A stretch of 64,000 bases of DNA from Bog-756 sp963769765 (GCA_963769765.1 CAVYNA010000001.1:1-64000), one strand, 5' to 3'; positions 20,657 through 30,117 are shown, numbered from the stretch's first letter. A program made the numbers and translations. Notes: generated by a model not told the origin, from the sequence alone.

Positions 20657-21268
20657 CTACTCGGGCGCACCGATCCGAAACGCCGACAGCATCTGCGTGA
20701 TCAGCGCGGCAACCTCCAACTCGGCGGCAACTGGGTCCGACTCGTCTGCGATGTAGAAGCATCCTTCGCTCAGCGCTCCCATCAGGAGCAGTGCAAGGGG
20801 CCGGAGGGGCTGGCGCTCGAGGATGCCGGCGTGCATGGCCTTGCGGAGCGCGCCTCGGAGGGCCACGGCCCCGTAGCGATTCTCGATCGCCCGGACCTCG
20901 TCCGCGCCCAACACAGCACGGGCGTCCTGCATCACGATGCGCCGAACCGACGCATCGAGGTGGGCCCGCACCCACAGATCACATCCTCTGACGAGTGCTT
21001 CCCAGGAGTCGGGGCCGAGGAATTCGGCGACCGCCTCGTCGGATACCTCCCGTTGGACCTGCTCGAAGACAGCACGGAACAGATCGTCCTTACCGCGGAA
21101 GTGGTGGTACAGGGCCCCCTTCGTGACACCTGCTCGAGCGACGACCTCATCGGTCGAGGTGTCCGCGTAGCCCTGTTCGCCGAACAGCTCGCGAGCAGCG
21201 TCAATCAGTGCAGTGCGTGTCACTTCGCCGTGCGCGACCCGCTTGTCACGCTTGCCGTTGACATCCAT
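20657..21268 (-). CDS. TetR family transcriptional regulator
   Basis: About 203 residues. The N-terminal DNA-binding domain reads TRTALIDAARELFGEQGYADTSTDEVVARAGVTKGALYHHF in pattern, a textbook TetR helix-turn-helix (VTKGALYHHF is the recognition helix). The remainder is a helical ligand domain. Upstream in-frame starts at 21295 and 21280 are possible, but a perfect inverted repeat at 21288-21302 overlaps the longest one, so the ATG at 21268 is preferred. It is divergent from a DUF4242 gene and probably represses itself and that gene through the palindromes between them. Confidence 0.88.
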   Translation of the reverse strand: MDVNGKRDKRVAHGEVTRTALIDAARELFGEQGYADTSTDEVVARAGVTKGALYHHFRGKDDLFRAVFEQVQREVSDEAVAEFLGPDSWEALVRGCDLWVRAHLDASVRRIVMQDARAVLGADEVRAIENRYGAVALRGALRKAMHAGILERQPLRPLALLLMGALSEGCFYIADESDPVAAELEVAALITQMLSAFRIGAPE

Positions 21269-21287
21269 ACCCAAAGTATCCATAATG

Positions 21288-21336
21288 CATACCAACCGTA
21301 TGTGAGAGAAGTACTCTTAGTACGATACCACTGGTA
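21288..21336. promoter_or_regulatory. Operator cluster between tetR and the DUF4242 gene
   Basis: Three perfect inverted repeats lie within 49 bases: CATAC-5-GTATG at 21288-21302, GTACT-3-AGTAC at 21311-21323 and TACCA-1-TGGTA at 21326-21336. The first has the form of a TetR operator. Position between divergent genes fits control of both promoters. Confidence 0.6.
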
Positions 21337-21347
21337 CAGGAGATGAC

Positions 21348-21620
21348 ATGCCCAAATTCATGATCGAGCGGGAACTGCCCGGAGCAGGGAACCTGACGGC
21401 CCCAGAGCTCCAGGCCATCAGCCAGAAGTCCAATCAGGTCATCGGCACCCTCGGCCCAGAGATCCGGTGGCTCCAGAGCTACGTGACCGACGACAAGATC
21501 TACTGCGTCTACGTCGCGCCGGACGAGGACATCATCCTCGAACATCCGCGTTGTGGCGGTTTCCCGGCGAACACCGTGACGCGTGTCTCGACGGTCATCG
21601 ACCCATCGACCGGAGACTGA
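21348..21620 (+). CDS. DUF4242 small protein (SCO4226-like)
   Basis: A 90-residue protein starting MPKFMIERELPGAG, with WLQSYVTDDKIYCVYVAPDEDIILEH and FPANTVTRVSTVIDPSTGD, which fits DUF4242. The related Streptomyces protein SCO4226 binds nickel; whether this one does is unknown. AGGAGA sits 6 bases before the ATG. Its only partner is the divergent TetR regulator, so it is probably inducible by the regulator's ligand. Confidence 0.8.
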   Translation: MPKFMIERELPGAGNLTAPELQAISQKSNQVIGTLGPEIRWLQSYVTDDKIYCVYVAPDEDIILEHPRCGGFPANTVTRVSTVIDPSTGD

Positions 21621-22035
21621 CCGCGAGATCCTGACAGCGGGGCCAAGAGTGTCCCTTGTGGGCGGCAAGGCGATCGACGGGGATGGAGAACCAGGGTCAG
21701 CCGGGTTCTCGCTATTTGCAGCGACCGGCTACCGGCGACCCGGCTTCCGAGTGGGGCCCAGAGCAGCAACGGGGTCGGGCGAGCCAGTCGAGGTACAACT
21801 TTCACACGGAGGGGTCCTACAGGGCCCCTCTTGCGCGTGATGGTCGGCGATGAAGCCTTCCTGTATATCACCGGCTCGGGGCCTTATCGACCATCGTTTG
21901 CTTGCCGACTCCTAGCGCACTCGACCGGCACTTACACGGCTGGGACAGCATTTCGCATCATCGGTCGGCGCATGATGGGACATCCATCGAAATCGCATCT
22001 CCAAACTGTGGTCGTTCAATGCGACCCGGCGAGCC
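21621..22035. other. Convergent intergenic region with a strong hairpin
   Basis: No gene is supported in these 415 bases. At 21809-21830 a 9-base-pair stem (GAGGGGTCC against GGGCCCCTC, one G-T pair) with a TACA loop is present. It lies between genes that converge and may stop transcription, but no T run follows it. Confidence 0.45.
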
Positions 22036-23352
22036 TCACTTACTCAGATTCGGGAGCAGCTCGCGCAGTCGGACTCGGCCACCGGTTCTGAGCACGGCGG
22101 TCCGATCGACGCGAGCCGCCGCCCGCGCCACCAACGCCGTGCACACGACGGTCACCGTGACGGAGAACAGGAACTGCCACCAGGTCACGTCCCCGAATCC
22201 GACCAAAGTCGGCATGGCAAAGGGAGCAGTGGGAGGCAGGTAGGCCAGGACCTTGACGAGCAGTGAAGCGCTGCCTGAACTCACCCCGATGAGCGAGACG
22301 ATGTAGCCAAAGATGAGCGGCACGCTCAGCGGCAACACCAAGCTCTGCACCTGGTCCTGGCGTTCGGCTAGAGAGCCGGCCGCCGCGTACACCCAACTGT
22401 AGAAGGCGTAGCCGAGGACCAGCCAGACAAGGATTGCCCCCACCACGACCGGTGCCGTTCCGTGCACGAGATTCGCACCGACCACCTTGGCCAGGACCAG
22501 CGCGAACACGACGAGTGACACCGCCTGCAACAGGGCAGCCGTGCCGATGCCCATCACCTTGCCAGCCAGCAGCTGGCCCGGGCGAACCGTTGCGAGGAGG
22601 ACCTCGATAACGCGGCTGGCCTTCTCCTCCATGACACCCATCAAGATCCACGATAGGTACTGGTTGAGAACGATGAAGATGAGAATGATGCCGAGCAGCG
22701 CCGTCGCCTCTGCGGTGGTGGTAGCTCCTTTGCTCGGATGGACGCTGTCGACTGGCCACGGTCTCGCCTCGGCCACCGCCTTCGCCTGCTCCGGGGACAA
22801 GCCAGCTCGGGCGAATGCTTGCTGCGCCCCGAGTGCGGTCGCCACGGCCCGGACATACCGGGCGCCAGCGGAGGTGTCGCTGTCCGAGATGGGATTCTCG
22901 ACGAGTACGGTCCCGCTGGCGTCCACCACCATGTCGAGGTTGCCGGCGTTCAGCGCGGAGCGTGCGTTCCCCGGTGAGGACTCTCGCACCACCTCCACGG
23001 CCACCCCGACGGCCGAAGCCAGCCTCTGCAGTTCTTTGTCGAGAGCCGGCGATCCTGCTATGACACCCACCCGTTGGCGGGAGGCCGTCCCCGTGTGGAT
23101 GGTGGGGATTATGACGGCGGCTGCGACCACGGCGAAGAGGATGACGGTGACCGCTCGAAACACGCGGCCCCGGACCCGCTCCCGAATCTCGCGCTCGGCA
23201 ACGATCCCGGTCTCCCCGAGAAGCCTTCTGTCGCGCCATCCATGTGTGTCCTCCCTGATCACTTGCGTCCGCGCCTTGCGTCTGCTGCGCAGGCCGAAGC
23301 GGACAAGGAGGACCACCACAGCGGCGGCGAGAATGAAGGGGAGGGCCTTCAC
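22036..23352 (-). CDS. ABC-2 type transporter permease (NatB-like)
   Basis: The 438-residue protein has one N-terminal helix, another near residue 70, a periplasmic-type domain of about 130 residues and five to six C-terminal helices. The block VMEEKASRVIEVLLATVRPGQLLAGK is the hallmark of ABC-2/NatB permeases. Its start codon overlaps the stop of the upstream ATPase gene by 4 bases (ATGA), so the two are translationally coupled. Relatives export sodium or small molecules; the cargo here is unknown. Confidence 0.9.
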   Translation of the reverse strand: MKALPFILAAAVVVLLVRFGLRSRRKARTQVIREDTHGWRDRRLLGETGIVAEREIRERVRGRVFRAVTVILFAVVAAAVIIPTIHTGTASRQRVGVIAGSPALDKELQRLASAVGVAVEVVRESSPGNARSALNAGNLDMVVDASGTVLVENPISDSDTSAGARYVRAVATALGAQQAFARAGLSPEQAKAVAEARPWPVDSVHPSKGATTTAEATALLGIILIFIVLNQYLSWILMGVMEEKASRVIEVLLATVRPGQLLAGKVMGIGTAALLQAVSLVVFALVLAKVVGANLVHGTAPVVVGAILVWLVLGYAFYSWVYAAAGSLAERQDQVQSLVLPLSVPLIFGYIVSLIGVSSGSASLLVKVLAYLPPTAPFAMPTLVGFGDVTWWQFLFSVTVTVVCTALVARAAARVDRTAVLRTGGRVRLRELLPNLSK

Positions 23353-24239
23353 TGTCCCACGGCCTCGCGGAAGACCTCAGACAGACGACGGCGCTCAAAG
23401 GTGAACGACGTGACCCGCCCGGAAGCCCGCGCTGCATCCAGTACGACATCGCTGTCCGTGGCCTCGCCGAGGACGAGGCGAACCTCGCCCCCGTCAATCT
23501 CTGACACCGTCACCCCTGGTAGTCCCTGTGCCCAACGTCCTTGTCGGTCTCCCTCCACCCGCACGGCGAGGCGCCTCCCAGCGCTCGTCGCCAGCTCGTC
23601 GACGGTCCCCCTCGCCACCAGCCGACCACCGTCGATGATGGCCACCGACTCGCACAGATCCTCGACGAGGTCGAGTTGATGGCTCGAGAACAGCACGCAC
23701 CGGCCAGTGCGCGCCTGCTCGACCAGTACCTGGCCGATGGCGTCGATGCCGGTGGGGTCGAGTCCAGACAACGGCTCGTCGAGCACCAGCAACTCGGGGT
23801 CGTGCACGAGGGCCGCAGCCAACTGCACGCGCTGCTGATTCCCGTGTGAGAGAGTCTCGACCTTGCTGTCGGAGCGGTCGGCTACTTCCAAGCGCTCGAG
23901 CCACTGCTTGGTGGCGATCGCAGCGCTATGGGTGTCCATGCCGTGCAACCGTCCGAGATACTGAAGCTGGTCTGCAACGAGCATGTTCGGGTAGAGGCCC
24001 CGTTCTTCCGGCATGTAACCGAAGCGCCGGCGCTGGGTTGATCCGATCGGTACGCCGTTCCACCGAACCGAGCCGGCGTCGAGATCGGTCAACCCGAAAA
24101 CGGCTCGCATTGTGGTGGTCTTTCCTGCACCGTTCGGACCGAGGAAGCCCACAACCTGGCCCGAAGGAACTGAGAAGCTCAGATCGTCGAGTGCCGTGAC
24201 CAGACCGAACCGGCGGCTCAGGCCGTCGAACTCCAGCAT
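23349..24239 (-). CDS. ABC transporter ATP-binding protein (NatA-like)
   Basis: About 296 residues. Walker A is GPNGAGKTT, the Q-loop lies near YMPEERGLYPNM, the signature is the LSHGNQQRV variant usual for this subfamily, Walker B is ELLVLDEPLSGLDP and the switch His is in SSHQLDL. A C-terminal regulatory domain of about 80 residues follows. It energises the permease encoded directly downstream. An upstream in-frame GTG (24248) exists; the ATG at 24239 gives MLEFDGLSRRFG, the usual beginning. Confidence 0.93.
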   Translation of the reverse strand: MLEFDGLSRRFGLVTALDDLSFSVPSGQVVGFLGPNGAGKTTTMRAVFGLTDLDAGSVRWNGVPIGSTQRRRFGYMPEERGLYPNMLVADQLQYLGRLHGMDTHSAAIATKQWLERLEVADRSDSKVETLSHGNQQRVQLAAALVHDPELLVLDEPLSGLDPTGIDAIGQVLVEQARTGRCVLFSSHQLDLVEDLCESVAIIDGGRLVARGTVDELATSAGRRLAVRVEGDRQGRWAQGLPGVTVSEIDGGEVRLVLGEATDSDVVLDAARASGRVTSFTFERRRLSEVFREAVGQ

Positions 24240-24248
24240 TCCGGCCAC

Positions 24249-24597
24249 TCGCGGATACTAAGCCGACCGTGTCGGACCGCCAGGTCATATGAAGCATGCT
24301 CCCGGAAGGCGGAGTGCGTGGTGGGCAAGATCTGCGCGTGGCGATGTCCCAGAACGCTGTTCAGTCCATGGTTCCGGGCCTGCCCAGTACCGCCGGTTGC
24401 ACGGCGACTATCGGCGACGATGATCTTAACCGTGCCTGCTTTTCGCGAGCGTGGCCGACCGGCACGTCGGGGCGTGTGCACAACCCGTGCAACCACTCGA
24501 GTGGGGCACCCGGTGAGCTGGGCCGCACAGTAGGAGGCAGTCACGCTGAGGTGCCTTCGGGCCCCTCTTGAGCGCCCGGCGTTGAACGGCTCGCCCG
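24249..24597. other. Intergenic stretch, nothing convincing
   Basis: About 350 bases upstream of the ABC exporter. An imperfect hairpin around 24548-24567 (GAGGTGCC / GGGCCCCTC) resembles the one at 21809-21830 on the other side of the exporter operon. No gene is supported. Confidence 0.35.
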
Positions 24598-24984
24598 TTG
24601 CACTGTCACAGACTGCCAGTAGCGGAGCGGTTGTCGGCGCTTCCCTTGTTTTCGGATGTGTGGCTTCCGCCCGTACCGCCGTCGGCGGGGGTGTTCCCGG
24701 TTTCGGCCAGACTGCTACGCGTGGTGGGCTTCCTCCTAACCGTGACCTTCGCGTGCGGCGTCCTGATAGCTGTAGCCCATGTCGCGAATCGACGCTTCGT
24801 CGCCCCCGTCTACGACGTCGCGGCGAATCTCACGGCCTTCGGATGTGCCGTAGGAGTTTCCGTACTGCTCGGTCACCCGGTTCCCGCGATCCTGTCCGGA
24901 ATGGCGATCGTGTGCTGGCTCGTTCTCGCAAGGCGAACGGTCCACGATCGCCGCAATCGACGCGGGGAGGAAGCACGCGAGTGA
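24598..24984 (+). CDS. Putative small membrane protein
   Basis: Up to 128 residues. From about residue 40 there are three hydrophobic stretches (RVVGFLLTVTFACGVLIAV, LTAFGCAVGVSVLLG, PAILSGMAIVCWLVLA) and a basic tail (RRTVHDRRNRRGEEARE), consistent with a small inner-membrane protein. The true start is probably downstream of the TTG at 24598, for example at a GTG near 24690. No family recognised and no close partner. Confidence 0.4.
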   Translation: MHCHRLPVAERLSALPLFSDVWLPPVPPSAGVFPVSARLLRVVGFLLTVTFACGVLIAVAHVANRRFVAPVYDVAANLTAFGCAVGVSVLLGHPVPAILSGMAIVCWLVLARRTVHDRRNRRGEEARE

Positions 24985-25121
24985 CCCGATGACTCGTCGA
25001 CGCTGACTCGCCGGGAGGCGGCACTACCGACAGGGCTCGGGCACGTTGGGGGTATCTCTGATCGCCGGCTCGGGCCCGGTATCGGAACGTCGGGTGCAAG
25101 CGCAACGGCCTGCGCGAGACT

Positions 25122-25394
25122 TTGGTCGTGGCAGCCGTGCAGCGATTGCGGATCATCCTGGCGAAGCAGGAGAGGAAGGGGTCACCGGATCCGGGCCTGT
25201 GGATGCGCGTCGCAGTGATGAATGGAATCGGGACAGTGGTTGTTGCGCTTGCCGCCGTGATGATCGCCACTGATGCGGTGCATCACGCCATCCCCTGGTC
25301 TCTACTCGCATTGTCGGCTGTCATGGGCCTAAACACGAGCATCGCTGGGTGGCGGATGAGACGTGACCGCCGAAGGATGGGGTCCAGAACCTAA
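25122..25394 (+). CDS. Putative small membrane protein
   Basis: About 90 residues with a basic N-terminus (QRLRIILAKQERKG), a helix MNGIGTVVVALAAVMIATDAV, a second helix around WSLLALSAVMGLNTSIAG and a strongly basic tail (RMRRDRRRMGSRT). Composition and the positive-inside pattern suggest a real two-helix membrane protein. The start is not settled (TTG 25122 or GTG 25128). Function unknown. Confidence 0.45.
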   Translation: MVVAAVQRLRIILAKQERKGSPDPGLWMRVAVMNGIGTVVVALAAVMIATDAVHHAIPWSLLALSAVMGLNTSIAGWRMRRDRRRMGSRT

Positions 25395-25538
25395 GCATTC
25401 GTCGCTCACATCATCGCGGCGAGCTGTCCTCGCCCGGGGTGACCCCGAACGCCGGCTCGGTGGCCACCTGGTCGTCCGTAATGGAGTTCGATGCTTGCTC
25501 TCGCAAGCGCTGGACCCCCTCATTTCACCCCGGCCGCA

Positions 25539-25559
25539 TTAGTTAGCAGAACTAACTAA
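25539..25559. promoter_or_regulatory. MarR operator palindrome
   Basis: Perfect inverted repeat TTAGTTAG-5-CTAACTAA ending 9 bases before the MarR ATG. No ribosome-binding site lies between, so the transcript may be leaderless or nearly so. Typical place and form for an autoregulatory MarR site. Confidence 0.65.
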
Positions 25560-25568
25560 ACTGGGTCC

Positions 25569-26036
25569 ATGACGACGTCCGCGTTGGAGCGCCCTGCCGG
25601 CACCCCCGATGGTGAGCTGGCGTCGAGGCTCCGGCTCGCGGTGACCCGTCTCCACCGACGGCTCCGCCAGCAGACCCCGGGCGGGCTCACCCCGTCCCAG
25701 GCCTCCGCCCTTTCGAGCATCGACCACCTCGGGTCGCCGACCCTCGGGGAGCTCGCGGCCCGCGAGGCCGTCCAGCCTCCCTCGACGACACGCATCGTGG
25801 GTGCGCTCGAGTCGCTGGGGTACGTCTCGAAGGTCACCGACGCGGCCGACCGACGGGTGAGCCGGGTCACCGTCACCGCGACCGGCCGTGAGGTGCTCCG
25901 CCGCGGCCGCTCGATGAAAGACGCATTCCTCGCCCAGCAGGTGACCCGGCTCGACGCCGACGAGCGCGAGGCGCTCGACGAGCTGACCCGGCTGCTCGAG
26001 CGCCTGGTCGACCTCGCGGGTCGCGTGCCGTCGTGA
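25569..26036 (+). CDS. MarR family transcriptional regulator
   Basis: A 155-residue winged-helix regulator. The recognition region is LGELAAREAVQPPSTTRIVGALESLGYV and the wing is DAADRRVSRVTVTATG. The stop codon overlaps the start of the MFS transporter gene (GTGA), so the two form an operon, and an 8+8 palindrome directly upstream is its likely operator. Such pairs usually give inducible export of a toxic compound; the inducer is unknown. Confidence 0.92.
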   Translation: MTTSALERPAGTPDGELASRLRLAVTRLHRRLRQQTPGGLTPSQASALSSIDHLGSPTLGELAAREAVQPPSTTRIVGALESLGYVSKVTDAADRRVSRVTVTATGREVLRRGRSMKDAFLAQQVTRLDADEREALDELTRLLERLVDLAGRVPS

Positions 26037-27325
26037 TCCGTGCACGCGCCGCGCTCGGCCAGACCTTCCGTTCGCTCGGGATCCGCAACTACCGGCTCTA
26101 CTTCACCGCCCAGCTCATCTCCGTCTCGGGGACCTGGATGCAGTCGGTCGCGCAGGCGTGGCTCGTCCTCCGCCTCACGGGGAGCGGCGTCGCGCTCGGG
26201 ATCGTGGTGGGACTGCAGTTCCTCCCGATGCTGCTCTTCGGTCCCTTCGGCGGATTGGTGGCCGACCGGGTCGACAAGCGCCGGCTCCTCTTCGTCACCC
26301 AGAGTGCGGGCGGGCTGCTCGCACTCGTCCTCGGCGTCCTCGTGGTCACCGACGCGGTCGAGCTCTGGCAGGTCTACGCACTTGCGGTCGGGCTCGGCGT
26401 GGTCAACCTCTTCGACAACCCTGCGCGCCAGACCTTCGTGATCGAGATGGTCGGGCGGGACGACCTGCCCAATGCGGTGAGCCTCAACACGGTCGTGATG
26501 AACGCGTCGAGGGTCATCGGCCCGGCCATCGGGGGCGTGGTCATCACGCTCTTCGGCATCGGCAACTGCTTCTTCGTCAACGCCGCGTCCTACATGGCGG
26601 TGTTGATCGGCCTCGCGATGATGCGCACCCGCGAGCTCCGCCGGACCCGGCCGGTGCCCCGCGCCAAGGGACAGGTCCGCGAAGGGCTCCGCTACGTCTG
26701 GCGCACTCCCGCGCTCCGCAACACCCTTGCCGCGATCGCGGTGATCGGCATCTTCGCCTACAACTTCACGGTCACGTTGGCCCTCCTCGCGAAAGGCACC
26801 TTCCATGGGGGCGCGGGCGCCTACTCACTGCTCACCTCGTGTATGGGCCTCGGGGCCGTGATCGGTGGGCTGATCGCCGCCCACCACGCGTGCCCCACCC
26901 CGCGCCTCTTGCAGGTGGTCGCCCTCGTGTTCGGGGCACTGATCGCCGGCGTCGCGCTCTCGCCGACCCTGCTCGTCGCATCGATCGTCATCGTCGCGAT
27001 GGGGGCCGCCTCGATCGGCTTCATCGCGACGGCGAACGCCACGTTGCAGCTGAGCTCGAGGCCGGAGATGCGGGGTCGGGTGATGGCGCTCTACGCGGTG
27101 GCGTTCCTCGGGACGACCCCGATCGGTGCGCCCCTGGTGGGCGCCATCGCACAGTGGTCCAACCCGCGGATCGCCCTGCTCTGCGGCGCGGTCGCGACGG
27201 TGGCGGCTGCCGGGCTGCTCATGTGGCGCCACGAGGCTGCCGCCCGGGTGTCGGGCCATCCGGCCGGGGACGCGCCGGCGCCGGCCGGAGTGTCGGTCGT
27301 CGATGCCGAGCCGAACGTGGCCTGA
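26033..27325 (+). CDS. MFS transporter (EntS/MFS_3 type)
   Basis: The 430-residue protein has 12 predicted helices. The N-terminus FRSLGIRNYRLYFTAQLISVSGTWMQSVAQAWLVL and the loop GPFGGLVADRVDKRRLLF are typical of the MFS_3 branch (EntS-like exporters). It starts with GTG overlapping the MarR stop and is the only other gene of that operon, so it is probably a regulated efflux pump. Substrate cannot be predicted. Confidence 0.9.
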   Translation: MIRARAALGQTFRSLGIRNYRLYFTAQLISVSGTWMQSVAQAWLVLRLTGSGVALGIVVGLQFLPMLLFGPFGGLVADRVDKRRLLFVTQSAGGLLALVLGVLVVTDAVELWQVYALAVGLGVVNLFDNPARQTFVIEMVGRDDLPNAVSLNTVVMNASRVIGPAIGGVVITLFGIGNCFFVNAASYMAVLIGLAMMRTRELRRTRPVPRAKGQVREGLRYVWRTPALRNTLAAIAVIGIFAYNFTVTLALLAKGTFHGGAGAYSLLTSCMGLGAVIGGLIAAHHACPTPRLLQVVALVFGALIAGVALSPTLLVASIVIVAMGAASIGFIATANATLQLSSRPEMRGRVMALYAVAFLGTTPIGAPLVGAIAQWSNPRIALLCGAVATVAAAGLLMWRHEAAARVSGHPAGDAPAPAGVSVVDAEPNVA

Positions 27326-27339
27326 GGGCTCCGGTCCGC

Positions 27340-28569
27340 TCAACCGGCGACGGGCTTCGGCTCCTTCGGGAGCCCGAGGACCCGCTCGCCGACGATGTTG
27401 CGCTGGATCTCTGCGGTGCCGCCCCAGATGGTCTCCGAGCGTGAGAAGAAGAACGAGGCCTGCAGGTCGCTGACCGGGTAGTCGGCACGGCCACGGCGGA
27501 TCCGCTCGTCGACCACCTCGTCGGGATCGCCGGTGAGGATCTGGCCGTCGAGGCCCATGATGTCGATGGCCAGGTTCATCGTCTCCTTGTGGAACTCCGA
27601 CCAGTACATCTTGTTGCAGGCGCCGAGTGCGGCTGCGTGGTGCGTGCCGTTCAACGAGTCGGTGAGGGACCGGAAGCCGTTGATCTCCATGATCTTGACC
27701 TTCGACCAGGCTGTCGCGAGGCGTTGGCGGACGAGCGGGTCTGCGGCGCGGCCGTTCTTCTTGGCCACCTTGACGATCTGGTCGAGCTCGCGTTGGAAGC
27801 GGCGGTGCCCGGTGGTGGCAGAGGACCCGCGCTCGAAGCCGAGCGTGGTCATCGCCACCTTCCAGCCGTTGTTGACCCCGCCGACCACGTTCTCCTTGGG
27901 GCAGCGCGCGTTGGTGAAGAAGACCTCGTTGAAGTCTGCGCTGCCGTCGACCTGTTCGATCGGACGCACCTCGACACCTGCCTGCTTCATGGGGACGAGG
28001 AGGTAGGAGATGCCCGCATGCTTCGGCGCATCCGGATCGGTGCGGGCCAGCAGGAAGATGTAGTCGGCGAACTGGGCCTGGGTCGTCCACACCTTCTGTC
28101 CGTTGACGACCCACTCGTCACCGTCCAGCTCGGCACGCGTCTTGAGCGAGGCGAGGTCGCTGCCGGCGTCGGGCTCGGAGAAGCCCTGGCACCAGGCGAT
28201 GGTGCCCTGGAGGATGCCGGGGATGAACTGGCGCTTTTGCTCCTCGCTCGCCCACTGCAGGATGGTCGGTCCGACGAGGGTGTCGCCGAAGAAGTCGGCG
28301 CGGAGGGGGGCCTCCGCTCGTGCGAACTCCTCGTTGACGACGACCGACTCCATGAGGGAGAGGCCCTTCCCGCCGTACTCGGTCGGCCAGGAGGCGCAGA
28401 TCCACCCCCCGTCGAAGAGCTTCTTCGTCCACTCCTCGTTGAAGGCCTTTCGCTCCTCGCGGGTCATCGAGAATCCCGGGGTGCCCCAGCCGTCCGGGAG
28501 GTTGTCGGTGAGCCACTGGCGGATCTCGGCCCGGAACGGCTCGGTCTGGGGCGGATAGGTGAGGTCCAC
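27340..28569 (-). CDS. Acyl-CoA dehydrogenase
   Basis: 409 residues. The FAD/acyl-CoA domain signature is WCQGFSEPDAGSDLASLKTRAELDG, followed by WVVNGQKVWTTQAQFADY. The C-terminal SETIWGGTAEIQRNIVGERVLGLPKEPK holds the usual flavin-contact motif. It oxidises an acyl-CoA to the enoyl-CoA in the cytoplasm; long, branched or steroid side-chain acyl groups are all possible for this actinobacterial branch. It converges with the MFS gene, 14 bases apart. The GTG at 28569 gives VDLTYPPQTEPFRAEI; longer forms look unconserved. Confidence 0.92.
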   Translation of the reverse strand: MDLTYPPQTEPFRAEIRQWLTDNLPDGWGTPGFSMTREERKAFNEEWTKKLFDGGWICASWPTEYGGKGLSLMESVVVNEEFARAEAPLRADFFGDTLVGPTILQWASEEQKRQFIPGILQGTIAWCQGFSEPDAGSDLASLKTRAELDGDEWVVNGQKVWTTQAQFADYIFLLARTDPDAPKHAGISYLLVPMKQAGVEVRPIEQVDGSADFNEVFFTNARCPKENVVGGVNNGWKVAMTTLGFERGSSATTGHRRFQRELDQIVKVAKKNGRAADPLVRQRLATAWSKVKIMEINGFRSLTDSLNGTHHAAALGACNKMYWSEFHKETMNLAIDIMGLDGQILTGDPDEVVDERIRRGRADYPVSDLQASFFFSRSETIWGGTAEIQRNIVGERVLGLPKEPKPVAG

Positions 28570-28715
28570 AGACCCGACCTTACCGCCGGTCCGACACCGC
28601 TCGTGGTCCGCTCGTGGACTGCGTTTTGCGGCCTGCCGGGGGGTCGACCGTTTGCGCCGGACGTCGGTGTCCTGGGAGTATCGGACTTCCATGTGCCTGC
28701 CCGCCCCGGTCGTCC

Positions 28716-30117
28716 ATGCCTAGCCTCTGGCTCAAGCGGCACAAGGTCAAGGGCCCGAAGATCCCACCTCCCGTGCCCGAGCGGATCGCACCCCGTGCCC
28801 CGGCGCCGGGCGGCCTGCGGATCGCCTACCTGGTCTACCGGGGCAACCCGCGCTGCGGGGGCCAGGGCGTCTACACCCGTCACCTCAGCCGCGAGCTCGT
28901 CGCCCTCGGGCACTCGGTCGAGGTCTTCGCCGGCCAGCCCTGGCCCGACCTCGACGAGGGCGTCGGGTTCACCCCGGTGCCGAGCCTCGATCTCTACCGC
29001 GAGCCCGACCCGTTCCGCGTCCCGCGCCCCTCCGAGTTCATGAACTCCTTCCCGCTGTCGATCGCGGCGCTGGAGTTCGGCGTGATGTGCACGGCCGGCT
29101 TCCCCGAGCCGTGGACGTTCAGCCTCCGGGCACGCCGCCTGCTCGCCGAGCGGCGTGACGAATTCGACCTCGTGCATGACAACCAGTGCCTCGGCAACGG
29201 GATCCTCGGGATGATCGAGGACGGGTGGCCGCTGCTCACCACCCTGCACCACCCGATCACCGTCGACCGCCAGCTCGCGCTGAGCCACGCGACCAATCCC
29301 TGGCAGCAGTTCTCCCAACGTCGGTGGTTCGGGTTCCTCCGGATGCAGGCGAAGGTCGCGCGCGGCGCTGCCGCGCGTGGTCACGGTCTCCGAGTCGTCG
29401 CGGACGGACATCGCCGCGCAGATGGGGGTCGAGCTCGATCGCATGACCGTCGTGCCGGTCGGGGTCGACCACACGGTCTTCCGGCCGCGGCCCGAGGTCA
29501 CGCCCGTGCCGGGGCGCATCATGGTCACGTCGTCCTCCGACGTGCCGATGAAGGGGCTCGTGCCGCTCCTCGAGGCGGTCGCCAAGCTGAGGACCGAGCG
29601 TGACGTCGAGCTGGTGGTGATCGGCAACCCGCGTGCGGAGGGTCGGGTGGCCAAGGCGATCGACCGCCTGGACCTCGGACCGATCGTCCGCTGCGTGACC
29701 GGGATCTCCGACGACGAGCTGGCCTGCAACTACGCGCAGGCCGAGGTGGCCGTGGTGCCCTCCCTCTACGAAGGGTTCTCGCTGCCGGCCATCGAGGCGA
29801 TGGCCTGCGGGGTCGCCCTCGTGGCGACGACGGGCGGAGCCCTTCCCGAGGTCGTGGGCGACGACGGCGAGACCGGGCTGCTCGTCGCACCCGACGATCC
29901 GGGCGCGCTCGCTCAGGCGATCGGGAGGGTCCTCGACGACGCAGAGCTGCGACGGAAGCTGGGTGCGGCCGGTCGTGAGCGGGTGCTCGGGCGGTTCACC
30001 TGGCAGGTGACCGCGGAGGGCACCGCCGCCGAGTACCGGGCCTTGGTCGACGACGCGGGCCGGCCGGGTCCGATGGCAGCGGTTCCGACAGCAGCTGCGG
30101 GGAGCGCGACGTGTTGA
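28716..30117 (+). CDS. Glycosyltransferase family 4 (frameshifted near 29360)
   Basis: When repaired it is a 466-residue GT-B enzyme. The N-terminal half (LRIAYLVYRGNPRCGGQGVY, FDLVHDNQCLGNGIL) reads to MQAKVARG. The donor half continues one base later as ALPRVVTVSESSRTDIA, with VPSLYEGFSLPAIEAMACG as the E-x7-E region. The break is a surplus G in the run GCGCGCGGCGC at 29356-29366. It is first in an operon: the methyltransferase gene overlaps its end by 7 bases. Substrate unknown; the operon suggests glycan or glycolipid modification. Confidence 0.85.

Noticed and set aside
21809..21830. Rho-independent terminator
   Set aside because: Stem is strong but no T run follows, so it is recorded only as a hairpin.
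25556..26806. 416-codon minus-strand frame
   Set aside because: Antisense to the MarR-MFS operon, which has clear family motifs.
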